Shown here: one piece after another, positions 8,201 to 16,495 of the stretch
Numbering within the stretch: position 1 is the first letter of the stretch
Layout: every line of letters begins with the position of its first letter
Assembly: GCA_020846135.1 (NCBI GenBank)
Contig: JADLEK010000009.1
Coordinates: 1 to 64,000 of the forward strand
Length of the DNA: 64,000 nt
DNA from: Gammaproteobacteria bacterium
GTDB lineage: Bacteria; Pseudomonadota; Gammaproteobacteria; Competibacterales; Competibacteraceae
Direction of reading: 5' to 3'
Notes under the pieces: model-generated
Seen by the model: the letters and a program-made list of their open reading frames with translations, nothing else
The model's database searches: none
Told to the model about the DNA's origin: nothing
Translations under genes and position numbers: made by a program

Positions 8201-10664
8201 CCATCCAGCAGAACAGATGAAACTGGCCCAGCAGCAAAATCCCGGACAGCATCGCCAATCCGGCGATCAGCGACCATTGACCCGAAGCCCCGCCATCCAG
8301 CAACCCCAAGCTCAAATGTACCAGCCCGATTGCCCACAACACGGCCATCGCCTGTTCCAGCGGAGCACGGATCAGGTAACGCAGATCAGTTTCCCCTCCT
8401 TGGATAAGGAGGGGTGGCGCGAAGCGCCGGGGTGGTTCGATGCCTTGCCATTCCTCCCGAATCCGCACCCGCCAGTCCAGCCGCCACAGGAAAATCCACA
8501 ACCCTAGCGCCAGCAAAAATTCAATCAATCCCGTACTAGGACCGGGAAAATAGCCCTGTTTTAGCAAAACGCCGCAGGCGGCAACGACCGCCAGCACTGC
8601 ATAAAACAACGCTTGCCGGCGCAGTCCCAGACTCAGCCAGAGCAACAAACCACCGGCCACCGTCAGCAGCAGAATCGGCTCCAGCCGTCCCAGCCAGCCC
8701 GGCCATAAACTCATCCCGGCCAGCGTCAGCGCTAGGGCGATATTGGCCAATGCCGCCGCGCTGAACACGGTGCGACTGAGCGGCGACTGGCGACGATCCA
8801 GCAAAGTCAGTCCAGCCCACAACGTCGCCAGCGCCAGCCAGCCAAAAGCGATTTGCAATGCCCAACTGAACGGCAGCCCATCCGGCAGATAAGCCATCGC
8901 CGCCGTCGCCAGCAACGCCACTCCAGCATCAGCCCAACCCCAGCGTGGATCAGCGTTCGGCAATTGCAGCGCCAGCCGGACGGCAACATAGGCCAGTCCC
9001 GCCGCCGCCATCCCGGTCGCCAGGCCCAGCCAGCCCGGTTCGCTCCAGATCAGACTCCAGGCAGTCAGACCGATCAGCAGCGTCCCGAACACCGCCAGGC
9101 CCTGCAGCGCTATCGTGCGCGAGCGGACACTGGCCCAACTACTCAGAGCCAGCAGCGCCGCCAATCCGGGCAAACTGGCCAAACCGTGCCAGGCCGGCGG
9201 CAGCAGGGTCAGCAGGCTGAAGCCATACAGTCCGGCGACGCAGCCCAGCAGCAGATACAGCGGCGGCAGGGTTTGATACCGCCAGGTAACCCAGCCATAC
9301 AGCATTGCGCCCAAGGCCAGGGTCAACAGGGCCGCCGGGGTGTTCTGAACCGCCATCGCCACCGCGACCGCCGACAGCGCATAGAGCGCGAAGCTGAATC
9401 GGGACAGCGCCGCGTATTTATCCACCCAACCCTTGAACGCGGCATCCACCATGAACAGCAGTCCGCACAGCGCCATTAATAACGGCCCGGCGGAACCGGC
9501 GGGCAAGGGCTGCGGCCAGACCCAGTTCAGGTGAACGAAAGACACGGTCGCGGCATAGGCCAGCAACCCCGCCGCGTAATAGGTGGTCAACTGCTGATCG
9601 ACGAACAGCCGGCGCAACCATTCCCGGATGAAGCGGCGCAGGCTGTAGGCGAGCAGTCCCAGCAGCGCCAAATTCAGCGCCGCCAAAATTCGCCAGTCCG
9701 GGAGAATGTCCGCCAGCGGCGCAGCCAGTTGCACCGCCGCCAGCGCCGTCAATAAGGTCGGATAGCGGTCTTGCAGCGCCCGATCCAGCAAGGCGCTGCT
9801 CAAGGTTGCCGCCATGAAAAACCCGACCAGCGTCGCCGCCGTGATCAGCAGGCTGATGATCAACAGCAGTCCAGCGCCGCCGCTGGCATTGATCAAGCGG
9901 ACGGCAACAGCCAGATCGAGCGGCGCCAACAACATCGCCAGCGTCAATAACATGCTGCTGGCGACCACCAATTCCGGGCGCTTGCGACGGAACTGATAGC
10001 CGGCCCACAGCAGAAAGGCGGTCGCGCTGACCAGACTACTGAACACCGCGAGGGCATTGACGAAGCCGCTGGTATTGGCGATCAGGAACAGCGCCCCGGC
10101 TACGAAGCAGAACCCGCCAATAAACCAGCCGATGTTCTGCATCAAAAACGGCGCGATCAGCTTCGGCCAGCCGGACAGGGTGTGCAGCGCCTTTTCCAGC
10201 GGATTCGGCGCAGCAGGTCGCCAGGCCGTTTTCACCGGCGGGCGGGAGCGGGGCAGCGGCGGAGTGAAGACAGGCAATTCGGTGTGCAGCGGGGGAGTGA
10301 AGGCTGGAGGTTCGGGGTGTGGTCTGTCGGGAGGGGAACCAGACTCACTCCCCTCTGGCGGGGAAAGGCTGGGGGAGGGGGTGAACGGTTGCCGAGGTGT
10401 GGGTGAAAAAGCCGGAGCTGGATTCAGGTCGGGGAAGGGCAGGACAGGAGCCGTCGGGGCAGTGGGTTGCCGGATCGGCGAATCCGCGGCTGGCCGCGAT
10501 CGCTCAATCGCCTGCGCCACTGCCAGCAACCGGCGGGCTTCCCCGAGCTGCCGGCGGCTCACGATCAGGGCAATCAGCAGAATGATCGGCGAAATCAGCC
10601 ACAATGCGGCGATGAAGATCAGAATGGACCATTGCATCATCTGCCCTCCGTTGGAACCCATCAC
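5235..10664 (-). CDS. Giant polytopic membrane protein of unknown function (1809 aa)
   Basis: A single uninterrupted frame encodes one N-terminal membrane segment (residues ~12-35) and a short basic helix (RRQLGEARRLLAVAQAIER). A long Pro/Ser-rich cytosolic linker follows (~58-150). From ~170 to the end the protein is almost continuously hydrophobic, with dozens of predicted membrane helices rich in Leu, Trp, Ala and Gly. The overall plan (one helix, Pro-rich linker, then a very long polytopic part) resembles DUF2339/DUF2157-type proteins, but I see no diagnostic motif. GTG 10664 and ATG 10661 both follow GGAGGAGGG. ATGs at 10640 and 10637 also have GGAGGG upstream, so the start is uncertain. 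Two palindromic repeats sit inside the frame (see separate entries). It leads the operon to cbiG and cobJ. Confidence 0.8.
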   Translation of the reverse strand: MMGSNGGQMMQWSILIFIAALWLISPIILLIALIVSRRQLGEARRLLAVAQAIERSRPAADSPIRQPTAPTAPVLPFPDLNPAPAFSPTPRQPFTPSPSLSPPEGSESGSPPDRPHPEPPAFTPPLHTELPVFTPPLPRSRPPVKTAWRPAAPNPLEKALHTLSGWPKLIAPFLMQNIGWFIGGFCFVAGALFLIANTSGFVNALAVFSSLVSATAFLLWAGYQFRRKRPELVVASSMLLTLAMLLAPLDLAVAVRLINASGGAGLLLIISLLITAATLVGFFMAATLSSALLDRALQDRYPTLLTALAAVQLAAPLADILPDWRILAALNLALLGLLAYSLRRFIREWLRRLFVDQQLTTYYAAGLLAYAATVSFVHLNWVWPQPLPAGSAGPLLMALCGLLFMVDAAFKGWVDKYAALSRFSFALYALSAVAVAMAVQNTPAALLTLALGAMLYGWVTWRYQTLPPLYLLLGCVAGLYGFSLLTLLPPAWHGLASLPGLAALLALSSWASVRSRTIALQGLAVFGTLLIGLTAWSLIWSEPGWLGLATGMAAAGLAYVAVRLALQLPNADPRWGWADAGVALLATAAMAYLPDGLPFSWALQIAFGWLALATLWAGLTLLDRRQSPLSRTVFSAAALANIALALTLAGMSLWPGWLGRLEPILLLTVAGGLLLWLSLGLRRQALFYAVLAVVAACGVLLKQGYFPGPSTGLIEFLLALGLWIFLWRLDWRVRIREEWQGIEPPRRFAPPLLIQGGETDLRYLIRAPLEQAMAVLWAIGLVHLSLGLLDGGASGQWSLIAGLAMLSGILLLGQFHLFCWMVLPIALGLAGLMVGLDGVGWAWGWIGKAGLLYALLAWRLAVVALAKPTTWRLAGLLGFTVPGGVGGGRQIEEVLHGFVFLIAAGAVAASPVLDLLGWPALHLWPALVTCLLVFAMTGWHYQTAGHAYATLITLTLIVWLTSRWLQPPNVLFGLADPALNTLLSLGMAVMAMKLESGWATRLAFFQTPLQQFSSLLYALALAGVVLMALAGDPRLPLFLILLGIALFPVVQPWPSAADWRGIGLALLLGALTWSVAARFGAGLDDAGEIAVAWGYALWFAGNLLLPRWNARWPAWAVAPGTWPLFGLIGILRGAIAGFAVDAWPLAVAVALVTPYLFLLLRNTAWVGMAWLAVATLTASGWLVFPDLAWQPLTALFALLWLNLLWLLIPLWRRYGQTVAQGLRWRQRELEPPLFWMPFVVLWVLLLEVLDLQSLGWWYGITLPGQLWILAGVTLLLTVTAVHAFRLRSNPLQAHTLLAAGTMTVSAVLLALRLPSGSLPLAAALGHGGLLLVWRYGPQSAVWSKALNVWLYLLPPATLALLFAVPGFDWGWCALTLALLGGSAMTRGVWRADSFWLKSGLILLLTSGYAIWLTGATLWVGIGLAPWYALQTGLLLAAGVALQSWINVRLDELTDPEQRERLAWVYDLEQAIADLTPWLLLLTLLWISLHGAVLVMALTGMGWPIWYFGIPADPLAFGATLLLLTGWAGLRAWRRPDEPHWVYASALLLGLLAIYLRLIALGLTPFTPWDSVALLIAAFAAFLLHQFIALQPFYRLAVFLPVLAILTAPWQLASPWLGGTLLASAVLYLSLAGTLWNPLPLYLGVLALNGAVYLWAPLWARHYGLWQFYIIPAAVSVLALAHLHRRELRPKVLNGVRLAALSALYAGVGLDVFLRPELWVFVLALAVAMLGVMLGIALRIRAFLYGGVIFLVLNVMGQLLRFYPDQGFSRALILIGLGAAITAGMVLFNLKREAIMQRVQIMRADLAEWE
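8391..8440. repeat. Palindromic repeat inserted in the giant membrane gene
   Basis: It holds two stacked hairpins: a 9-bp stem (CCCCTCCTT 8393-8401, AAGGAGGGG 8406-8414, loop GGAT) and a 5-bp stem (GGCGC 8416-8420, GCGCC 8424-8428). The element is read in frame and encodes a hydrophilic patch, EPPRRFAPPLLIQGG, near residues 744-758, in a protein that is otherwise hydrophobic here. Its form is that of the intergenic repeats common in many proteobacterial genomes, which makes the intragenic site notable. Confidence 0.7.
10341..10383. repeat. GC-rich repeat in the linker of the giant membrane gene
   Basis: The stretch contains CTCACTCCCCTCTGGCGGGG followed by a run of AAGGCTGGGGGAGGGG. It resembles common genome-dispersed intergenic repeats. 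It encodes PSLSPPEGSESG-type residues in the Pro-rich linker (about residues 94-107). A second copy is not present in this window, so its repeat status is inferred from its form. Confidence 0.4.
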
Positions 10665-10706
10665 TCCAGACCCTCCTCCGTAACGGAAGAAGGAAGTATT
10701 TTCGTA

Positions 10707-10819
10707 ACTAGTGGACTGTCACGCTAGTTTTTAGGGGGCACAGATATACTGAATATCGGCCAAGTAAACTGGATCGAGACGGCTTTATCCACAAAATTCA
10801 AACATGACAGTCCACTAGT
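10707..10819. mobile_element. MITE-like element with perfect 15-bp terminal inverted repeats
   Basis: ACTAGTGGACTGTCA at 10707-10721 is the exact reverse complement of 10805-10819. The 83 bases between are AT-leaning and non-coding. A 113-bp non-coding unit with perfect ends fits a miniature inverted-repeat element mobilised by a transposase elsewhere. It lies just upstream of the giant-gene operon (start 10664). No target-site duplication is evident. Confidence 0.55.
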
Positions 10820-10906
10820 GTCTGAACGGGAAGGGGTAGGGCGGGTTACGGCTAACGCCTAACCGGCCCTACCCGCTACTCATTTGGGGTTTCCGGCCAG
10901 ACACTA
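10816..10906. mobile_element. Second short inverted-repeat element abutting the first
   Basis: TAGTGTCTG at 10816-10824 pairs with CAGACACTA at 10898-10906, with a partial extension (CGG and AA matches just inside). An internal palindrome is built from GGGTAGGGC and GCCCTACCC. Its left end shares four bases with the right end of the neighbouring 113-bp element, so the two are nested or back to back. The remaining gap, 10907-11055, holds nothing I can name. Confidence 0.45.
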
Positions 10907-11055
10907 ACTACTCAATTGTAGATACAAGGGCGGCGCCCACCCACCCGGCTGGATCAGTCTGATTCAACATCAATATGGATACCAACAGGTTATGGGTTCC
11001 CGCCCTTACCAAGATATCCTAAATCTGCTCGAGAAAACCTGTACGGCGCATCCCC

Positions 11056-12114
11056 ATGATCAAAACCACCCTTCTTGAGATCACCATGATAACCGCGAAC
11101 AGCCTGTTAGCCTTTGTGGTAACCAGGTACCTGGCGATGCGTCTTGCGAGTCCCGACAGCCGATGGCGTCTCCTTGATCGCCCTAACGCGCGCTCCCTGC
11201 ACCAGCACCCAATCCCTCGGACCGGCGGTTGGGCCGTCATTGCCGGAATGTTAGCCGTCCTGATTCTGCGCATCCTGGAAACCGGCGCGCTACCTTCCCC
11301 AACGCTGATTTTTTTAGGGTGCGGCATAATTCCGCTAATGATTATTTCCGCCTTGGATGATCATCGAGGCATCACCGCCAAGTGGCGGGTTCTGGTGCAT
11401 CTCTGGGTGGCGGCCAGTCTGCCGGCGCTGGACTTCGCTCCCGGCAACCTTGACCTGCCCGGTTTCACTTTAGCCCTGCCCATCGGGATCGCCATCCCGC
11501 TGACGGTGATTTTCACCATCTGGATGATCAACCTCTACAACTTCATGGACGGGATGGACGGGTTCGCCGGGGGTATGGCGGTCATCGGCTTTGCCGCGCT
11601 GGCCTGGCTGGGCCGGACTGACTCGGGGTTTGCCGCTTTCTGCCTGACGGTAGCGGCAGCCAGCGCCGGCTTTCTGGTCCATAACTTCCCGCCGGCCAAA
11701 ATCTTCCTCGGCGATACCGGTTCGACCACGCTGGGTTTTCTGGCGGCGGTGTGCAGTCTGTGGGGCAGTCAGGCCGGGTTGTTCCCGTTCTGGACGGCGC
11801 TGCTGATTTTCTCGCCGTTCAGCGTTGACGCCACCGTGACGCTGCTCCGGCGGCTATGGCGCGGCGAAAGAGTCTGGGAAGCCCATCGCAGTCACTATTA
11901 CCAGCGGCTGGTGTTGCTGGGCTGGGGTCACCGCCGCACCGTGCTGGCCGAATATGCGCTGATGCTGACCTGCGCGGGGTCAGCGCTGCTGGCGGTTCAA
12001 CTTCCGCCCGGCGCTCAGGCGACGCTGGCCGGCCTCTGGATCGCAATCTACGGTCTGTTAATGATGGCCGTCAGTGGGCTGGAACGGCGGTCTGTAACCC
12101 TATCCGCCCCCTGA
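11056..12114 (+). CDS. Undecaprenyl-phosphate sugar-1-phosphate transferase, WbpL/WecA type
   Basis: This is an inner-membrane glycosyltransferase of family 4 (MraY/WecA superfamily). It loads the first sugar phosphate (GlcNAc, QuiNAc or FucNAc in relatives) onto undecaprenyl phosphate, which starts O-antigen or polysaccharide chains. Family marks in order are LLDRPNARSLH with PIPRTGGWA, the Asp pair in ISALDDHRG, NLYNFMDGMDG, FLGDTGSTTLG, and the cytosolic HRSHYYQRLV loop. There are about ten membrane helices, and 352 residues is normal. ATG 11056 lacks a good ribosome site; ATG 11086 is an alternative start. A WbpM-type gene follows, as in Pseudomonas O-antigen loci. Confidence 0.88.
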   Translation: MIKTTLLEITMITANSLLAFVVTRYLAMRLASPDSRWRLLDRPNARSLHQHPIPRTGGWAVIAGMLAVLILRILETGALPSPTLIFLGCGIIPLMIISALDDHRGITAKWRVLVHLWVAASLPALDFAPGNLDLPGFTLALPIGIAIPLTVIFTIWMINLYNFMDGMDGFAGGMAVIGFAALAWLGRTDSGFAAFCLTVAAASAGFLVHNFPPAKIFLGDTGSTTLGFLAAVCSLWGSQAGLFPFWTALLIFSPFSVDATVTLLRRLWRGERVWEAHRSHYYQRLVLLGWGHRRTVLAEYALMLTCAGSALLAVQLPPGAQATLAGLWIAIYGLLMMAVSGLERRSVTLSAP

Positions 12115-12200
12115 AAAAGCCTGCATCCCGATTCGATTTTCTTGTCCAGGGCAGCGTATTTCGCTAAGCTGGCTACAATTGTGGCAAAGCGGAGTTCATC

Positions 12201-12434
12201 ATGACCAGTACGGTTTCTGTGCGCATTGATCAATGCCTTTATGAACAGGCCAAAGCCGATGCGGCTATCGATCACCGCACGATCGCCGGGCAGATCGAGT
12301 TCTGGGCCAGGGTCGGGCGAGCAGCGCTGGATAATCCGGACTTGCCCGTGGCTTTCATTGCCGAATCATTGGCATCCATGGCCGAGCCGCGCGAACAGGC
12401 CACCCCGTTCCTGCCCCGGAGTCGCTGCGCGTGA
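12201..12434 (+). CDS. ParD-like type II antitoxin
   Basis: The 77-residue protein begins MTSTVSVRIDQCLYEQAKADA. This is a ribbon-helix-helix style N-terminus, followed by the IDHRTIAGQIEFWARVGRAA segment typical of the ParD-like antitoxin family. It probably binds DNA and the toxin encoded next. GGAG sits six bases before the ATG. Its stop overlaps the toxin start as GTGA. The pair is wedged between two glycan genes. Confidence 0.75.
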   Translation: MTSTVSVRIDQCLYEQAKADAAIDHRTIAGQIEFWARVGRAALDNPDLPVAFIAESLASMAEPREQATPFLPRSRCA

Positions 12435-12739
12435 GCTACGCCGTCGTGCAAACCCGGCGGTTTGGCCGCCAGTACAAGAAATTGCACGACAATGTCGTCG
12501 CCGATGTGGACGAAGCCGTAAGCATAGTGGCGGACAATCCCGAGGCAGGCGCGCGCAAAAAAAGCGATCTGATCGCCTTACGCGTGTTCAAGTTCCGCAG
12601 CCTCGGACAACTCTATTTGCTGGGCTATACCGTGGACGAAGCCGTGCGCCTGGTGTATCTGGAAGCGGTAGGTCCGCACGAAAATTTTTACCGCGACCTG
12701 AAGCGCCAGGCGGGACCCATTGGTCATCCATCGCCGTAA
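12431..12739 (+). CDS. RelE/ParE-family toxin
   Basis: The GTG start overlaps the antitoxin stop by four bases. The 102-residue basic protein has the RelE/ParE layout. It begins VVQTRRFGRQYKKLHDN, continues through a helical DVDEAVSIVADNPEAG region, then a beta core LRVFKFRSLGQLYLLGYTV, and a VRLVYLEAVGPHENFYRDLKR end matching the usual 'HENFY' motif of RelE/ParE superfamily toxins. Whether it cleaves mRNA or hits gyrase cannot be told from the sequence. No frameshift is visible, so the pair looks intact. Confidence 0.75.
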   Translation: MSYAVVQTRRFGRQYKKLHDNVVADVDEAVSIVADNPEAGARKKSDLIALRVFKFRSLGQLYLLGYTVDEAVRLVYLEAVGPHENFYRDLKRQAGPIGHPSP

Positions 12740-12743
12740 ACCC

Positions 12744-14654
12744 GTGAAGCTCGAATTCCTGTTTAATCTTCCCCCGCCTGCTCGCCGGCTGCTGCTGCTG
12801 ATCGGCGACGCCTTGGCCATCCTGATTGCGGTATGGGCCTCGTTCGCCATTCGCCTCGGCGAGTGGTGGCCAGACATGCTGCAGGAAGTCCTCTGGCTGT
12901 TCCCGCTGGCGATACTCATCCTGATCCCGGCGTTGACCCTGATCGGCTTGTACCGGCCAATCCTGCGCTATGCCGATGAAAGCCTGCTCTATACCATTGT
13001 CCTGGGCGTCAGCATTGGCATTCTGCTGATCATGGCCGCCTGGGTGTTCGTCCGTGAGGGGCTGGTGCCGCGCTCATCCTGGCTGATCGGCTGGCTGGTG
13101 CTGATCGCCCTGATTGGCGGTGGACGGCTGCTGCTGCGCCGGCTGGTACGACGCCGGTTTAGCCGGGCGGCGATCCGGACGCCGGTGATTATTTACGGCG
13201 CGGGCGAGGCCGGAGCGCAATTGGTTCACGCCCTGCGCTACAGCAGCGCTGAATTCGAACCGATCGCGTTTGTTGATGATAACGCTCAGTTGTGGGGCGG
13301 CGTGGTGCGGGGTCTGAAAGTCCGCGCCCCGTTCAAGTTATCGCGGTTGGTAACGCGCTACGACGTGCGGCTGATTTTGCTGGCGTTGCCTTCGGTGTCT
13401 CACCGGCGCCGCCGCGACATTCTGGAGACGCTGGCGGGACTACCGGTGCGGGTGCTGGCGCTGCCGACCCTGGCCGAACTGACCAGCGGCGCCCGGCGCA
13501 TCGACGAATTCCGCGAGGTCGGGGTCGAAGACATCCTGGGCCGTGATTCCGTCCAGCCGGATCCAGCGTTGTTGCGGGCGCGGGTCAGCGGCAAGACGGT
13601 GATGGTCACCGGCGCCGGCGGCTCGATCGGCGCGGAACTGTGCCGGCAAATTCTGGCGCTGCGCCCACGCCAACTGGTGTTATTCGAGCGTTCCGAATAT
13701 GCCCTCTACGCCATTGAGCAGGAACTGGGCGCGATGGCGGCGAACATGGGCCAGCCGCCGCCGGTCACGCTGATCCCGTTGCTGGGATCAGTGGTTCACC
13801 GCCGGCGCTTGCAGGTGGTGATGGAACGGTTTGCAGTGCAGACCGTTTATCACGCCGCCGCTTACAAGCATGTGCCCATCGTTGAACACAATCCGATTGA
13901 AGGCGTCCGCAACAACGTGTTCGGCACCCGCTACGCCGCCGAAGCCGCGCTCGCCGCTGGAGTCGAAACCTTCGTGCTGATCTCCAGTGACAAAGCGGTG
14001 CGGCCCACCAATGTCATGGGCGCGACCAAGCGGCTGGCGGAGTTGATTCTGCAAGGGCTAGCCGGGGAGAGCAGCCCCACCCGGCTGTGCATGGTGCGCT
14101 TCGGCAACGTGCTGGACTCGTCCGGATCAGTGGTGCCGCTATTTCGCGAGCAGATTCGCAAGGGCGGGCCGGTCACGGTCACCCACCCGGAGGTCGAGCG
14201 TTATTTCATGACCATCCCGGAGGCCGCGCAACTGGTGATCCAGGCCAGCGCGATGGCGCAGGGCGGCGATCTGTTTCTGCTGGACATGGGCGATCCGGTG
14301 CGGATTCTCGACCTGGCGCGACGACTGATCCGGCTGTCCGGGCTGACGGTGCGCGATGCGGACCATCCCGAGGGCGATGTCGAAATCAGCTTTACCGGAC
14401 TGCGCAGCGGCGAAAAATTACGCGAAGAACTGTTGATTGGCGCTGACGATCGGCCCACCGCGCATCCGATGATCCGCCGCGCCCGCGAGGATCATCCGCC
14501 TTGGCTGGAGATCAGGGCGCTGCTGGATCGGCTGGATGGCGCAGCGCATGAGTTTGATTACCCCGCAGTCCGGGCGATGTTGCAGGAAGCTGTGGCGGAA
14601 TATCAACCGGAGAACGGGATTGAGGATTGGGTATGGCGGACTGAAGAAGGCTAA
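12744..14654 (+). CDS. Membrane-bound UDP-GlcNAc 4,6-dehydratase, WbpM/CapD type
   Basis: The enzyme converts UDP-GlcNAc to the 4-keto-6-deoxy sugar, the route to QuiNAc/FucNAc-type sugars for surface glycans. Four membrane helices (residues ~10-125) precede a cytosolic half. A first Rossmann-like fold starts at VIIYGAGEAG and the catalytic SDR domain at VTGAGGSIGAEL. The active site reads SSDKAVRPTNVMGATKR. Met replaces the usual SDR Tyr, as known for WbpM and PglF (Ser-Met-Lys triad). GTG 12744, four bases after the toxin stop, is preferred. A TTG at 12720 would overlap the toxin. The stop codon lies in a GGCTAAAGG repeat. Confidence 0.88.
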   Translation: MKLEFLFNLPPPARRLLLLIGDALAILIAVWASFAIRLGEWWPDMLQEVLWLFPLAILILIPALTLIGLYRPILRYADESLLYTIVLGVSIGILLIMAAWVFVREGLVPRSSWLIGWLVLIALIGGGRLLLRRLVRRRFSRAAIRTPVIIYGAGEAGAQLVHALRYSSAEFEPIAFVDDNAQLWGGVVRGLKVRAPFKLSRLVTRYDVRLILLALPSVSHRRRRDILETLAGLPVRVLALPTLAELTSGARRIDEFREVGVEDILGRDSVQPDPALLRARVSGKTVMVTGAGGSIGAELCRQILALRPRQLVLFERSEYALYAIEQELGAMAANMGQPPPVTLIPLLGSVVHRRRLQVVMERFAVQTVYHAAAYKHVPIVEHNPIEGVRNNVFGTRYAAEAALAAGVETFVLISSDKAVRPTNVMGATKRLAELILQGLAGESSPTRLCMVRFGNVLDSSGSVVPLFREQIRKGGPVTVTHPEVERYFMTIPEAAQLVIQASAMAQGGDLFLLDMGDPVRILDLARRLIRLSGLTVRDADHPEGDVEISFTGLRSGEKLREELLIGADDRPTAHPMIRRAREDHPPWLEIRALLDRLDGAAHEFDYPAVRAMLQEAVAEYQPENGIEDWVWRTEEG

Positions 14655-14761
14655 AGGTTAAAGCCACCGTAGGTCGGCCACAGGACGTGCCCGACATGGC
14701 ATTCCTCGATGGCGAATGAATAAAGAGGCGCCGAATTTATCCACAGATCAAAGATTACGTC

Positions 14762-14785
14762 ATTCCCGCGAATGCGGGAATCCAG
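14762..14785. repeat. ATTCCCGC hairpin repeat, copy 1
   Basis: A perfect 8-bp stem (ATTCCCGC 14762-14769, GCGGGAAT 14774-14781) with a GAAT loop is followed by CCAG. An identical core lies at 53156-53179. It sits in the 167-base gap between the WbpM-type gene and ubiB, where the two genes end tail to tail. It could double as a weak terminator, but no T-run follows. Confidence 0.7.
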
Positions 14786-14821
14786 TGGGGGCAATTACAG
14801 CCAGTGTACGATTCCGAACCG

Positions 14822-16495
14822 CTAACTGTCAGTTGGCCAGGCGCTGATCAGCAGGCCCACCCCAATCCCGCCCAACAGCCAAGTTAACAGCGGCGCATTC
14901 AGGAAGCTGACCGGCTGCTGGGCGTCGAACCCCAGCAACACTGCCGCGCTGATCATGAGCGCCGCGCCCACCGCCGCGTGGAAGTTCCGCCGGTTGGCCC
15001 GCCGCATTTCCCGCCGTAATTGCATCATTTCCTGCTTTTGCAATTGCACAGTCAGTTCGCCGCCATTGGCTTTGCGCAATAACCCGTAAATCAGATTCGG
15101 CAAATCCGGAGTCTGATCCGCCCAACGCGGAATGTAATATTTAATCCGGTTGAAGATCGAACGCGGTCCGACCCGGTCGCGCATCCAGCTTTCCAGAAAC
15201 GGCTTGGCGGTTTTCCATAAATCCAGTTCCGGATCGAGTTGCCTTCCCAGCCCTTCAATATTCAGCAGGGTTTTTTGCAACAGCACCAGTTGCGGCTGCA
15301 CTTCCATATTAAAGCGGCGGGCGGTCTGAAACAGGGTCAGCAGAAAGCCGCCAAACGAAATGTCCTTGAGCGGGCGGTCAAAAATCGGTTCGGACACGGT
15401 GCGAATCGCCGATTCAAATTCATCGACCCGGGTTTCCGCCGGCACCCAGCCCGATTCAATATGCAATTCCGCGACTCGCCGGTAATCGCGGTGGAAAAAC
15501 GCCAGAAAGTTCTCGGCCAGATAATGCTGATCGGTAGGATTCAGGGTGCCAATAATTCCGAAATCGACGGCGATATAGCGGGGATCAGCCGGATCATCAG
15601 CATTGACAAAGATATTGCCGGGGTGCATGTCGGCGTGAAAAAAACTGTCGCGGAAGACCTGGGTAAAAAACACTTCTACGCCGCGTTGCGACAGCTTTTT
15701 CATGTCCACGTCCCGGCGGCGCAATTCGGCAATGTCGCCGACCGGAATCCCGCGAATCCGCTCCATCACCAGCACATTACGCCGGGTTTCCGGCCAGAAC
15801 ACTTCCGGCACATACAGAATCGGCGAGTCCTTGAAGTTATGCCGTAACTGGCTGGCGTTGGCGGCTTCCCGAATCAGATCGAGTTCATCGAAGATGGTTT
15901 TTTCGTATTCCGCCACGACTTCCAACGGGCGCAAGCGACGGCCCTCTTTCCAGTAGCGCTGGGCCAGGCCGGCAATGATGTACAGCAATTGCACATCGCG
16001 GCGAATCACTTTATCAATACCAGGTCGCAGAACCTTGACCACCACTTCCCGCCCATTCAGCAACCGGGCGGTATGCACCTGGGCCACCGAGGCCGAGGCC
16101 AGCGGCTCCAGGCTAAATTCGGTAAACAGGTTTTCCAGCGGCTCCCCGTAAGCTTTCTCAACAATCGCCCGCGCCTGTTCGCCGGGGAAGGGCGGCACCT
16201 GGTCTTGCAGCTTGGCCAGTTCAAAGGCGATGTCGTCAGGCAGCAAATCGCGACGGGTGGACAGCATCTGGCCGAATTTGACGAAGATCGGTCCCAAGTC
16301 CTCCAGACTCAGCCGGATGCGGGCGCCGGGCGGCAGATGCAGTTGCTGGCGGGGAACCCAGTTCCACGGCAGCAGGTGGCGGAGAAAGCCGACCGGACGG
16401 AACAGGTGGGTGGCGAAGACGATCTCGTCCAGACCATGCCGCACCAGCACCCGGTTGATATGGAGCAGACGCAGCAGTTGGGCGGGACCGAACAT
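14822..16495 (-). CDS. ubiB: Ubiquinone biosynthesis ATPase/kinase-like protein UbiB
   Basis: UbiB belongs to the ADCK/ABC1 atypical kinase-like family and supports ubiquinone synthesis at the inner membrane. Visible motifs are the KxGQ-type [11 protein letters not shown], the A-rich loop [19 protein letters not shown], the catalytic-loop HADMHPGNI and the DFG of AVDFGIIG. Two C-terminal membrane helices follow (~505-555). The start at 16495 overlaps the ubiE stop as TGATG, so the two are translationally coupled. Its 557 residues match the family (about 545). The ubiJ gene that sits between ubiE and ubiB in E. coli is absent. Confidence 0.95.
   Translation of the reverse strand: MFGPAQLLRLLHINRVLVRHGLDEIVFATHLFRPVGFLRHLLPWNWVPRQQLHLPPGARIRLSLEDLGPIFVKFGQMLSTRRDLLPDDIAFELAKLQDQVPPFPGEQARAIVEKAYGEPLENLFTEFSLEPLASASVAQVHTARLLNGREVVVKVLRPGIDKVIRRDVQLLYIIAGLAQRYWKEGRRLRPLEVVAEYEKTIFDELDLIREAANASQLRHNFKDSPILYVPEVFWPETRRNVLVMERIRGIPVGDIAELRRRDVDMKKLSQRGVEVFFTQVFRDSFFHADMHPGNIFVNADDPADPRYIAVDFGIIGTLNPTDQHYLAENFLAFFHRDYRRVAELHIESGWVPAETRVDEFESAIRTVSEPIFDRPLKDISFGGFLLTLFQTARRFNMEVQPQLVLLQKTLLNIEGLGRQLDPELDLWKTAKPFLESWMRDRVGPRSIFNRIKYYIPRWADQTPDLPNLIYGLLRKANGGELTVQLQKQEMMQLRREMRRANRRNFHAAVGAALMISAAVLLGFDAQQPVSFLNAPLLTWLLGGIGVGLLISAWPTDS

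Noticed and set aside
7632..9479. Long plus-strand frames rich in Gln, Arg and Pro opposite the giant membrane gene
   Set aside because: They are antisense reflections of Leu/Ala/Trp-rich codons in GC-rich DNA, with no domains or ribosome sites.
10665..11055. Possible cobalamin riboswitch upstream of the operon containing cbiG and cobJ
   Set aside because: No B12-box (GCCACTG type) or surrounding core was found; the region is filled by inverted-repeat elements.
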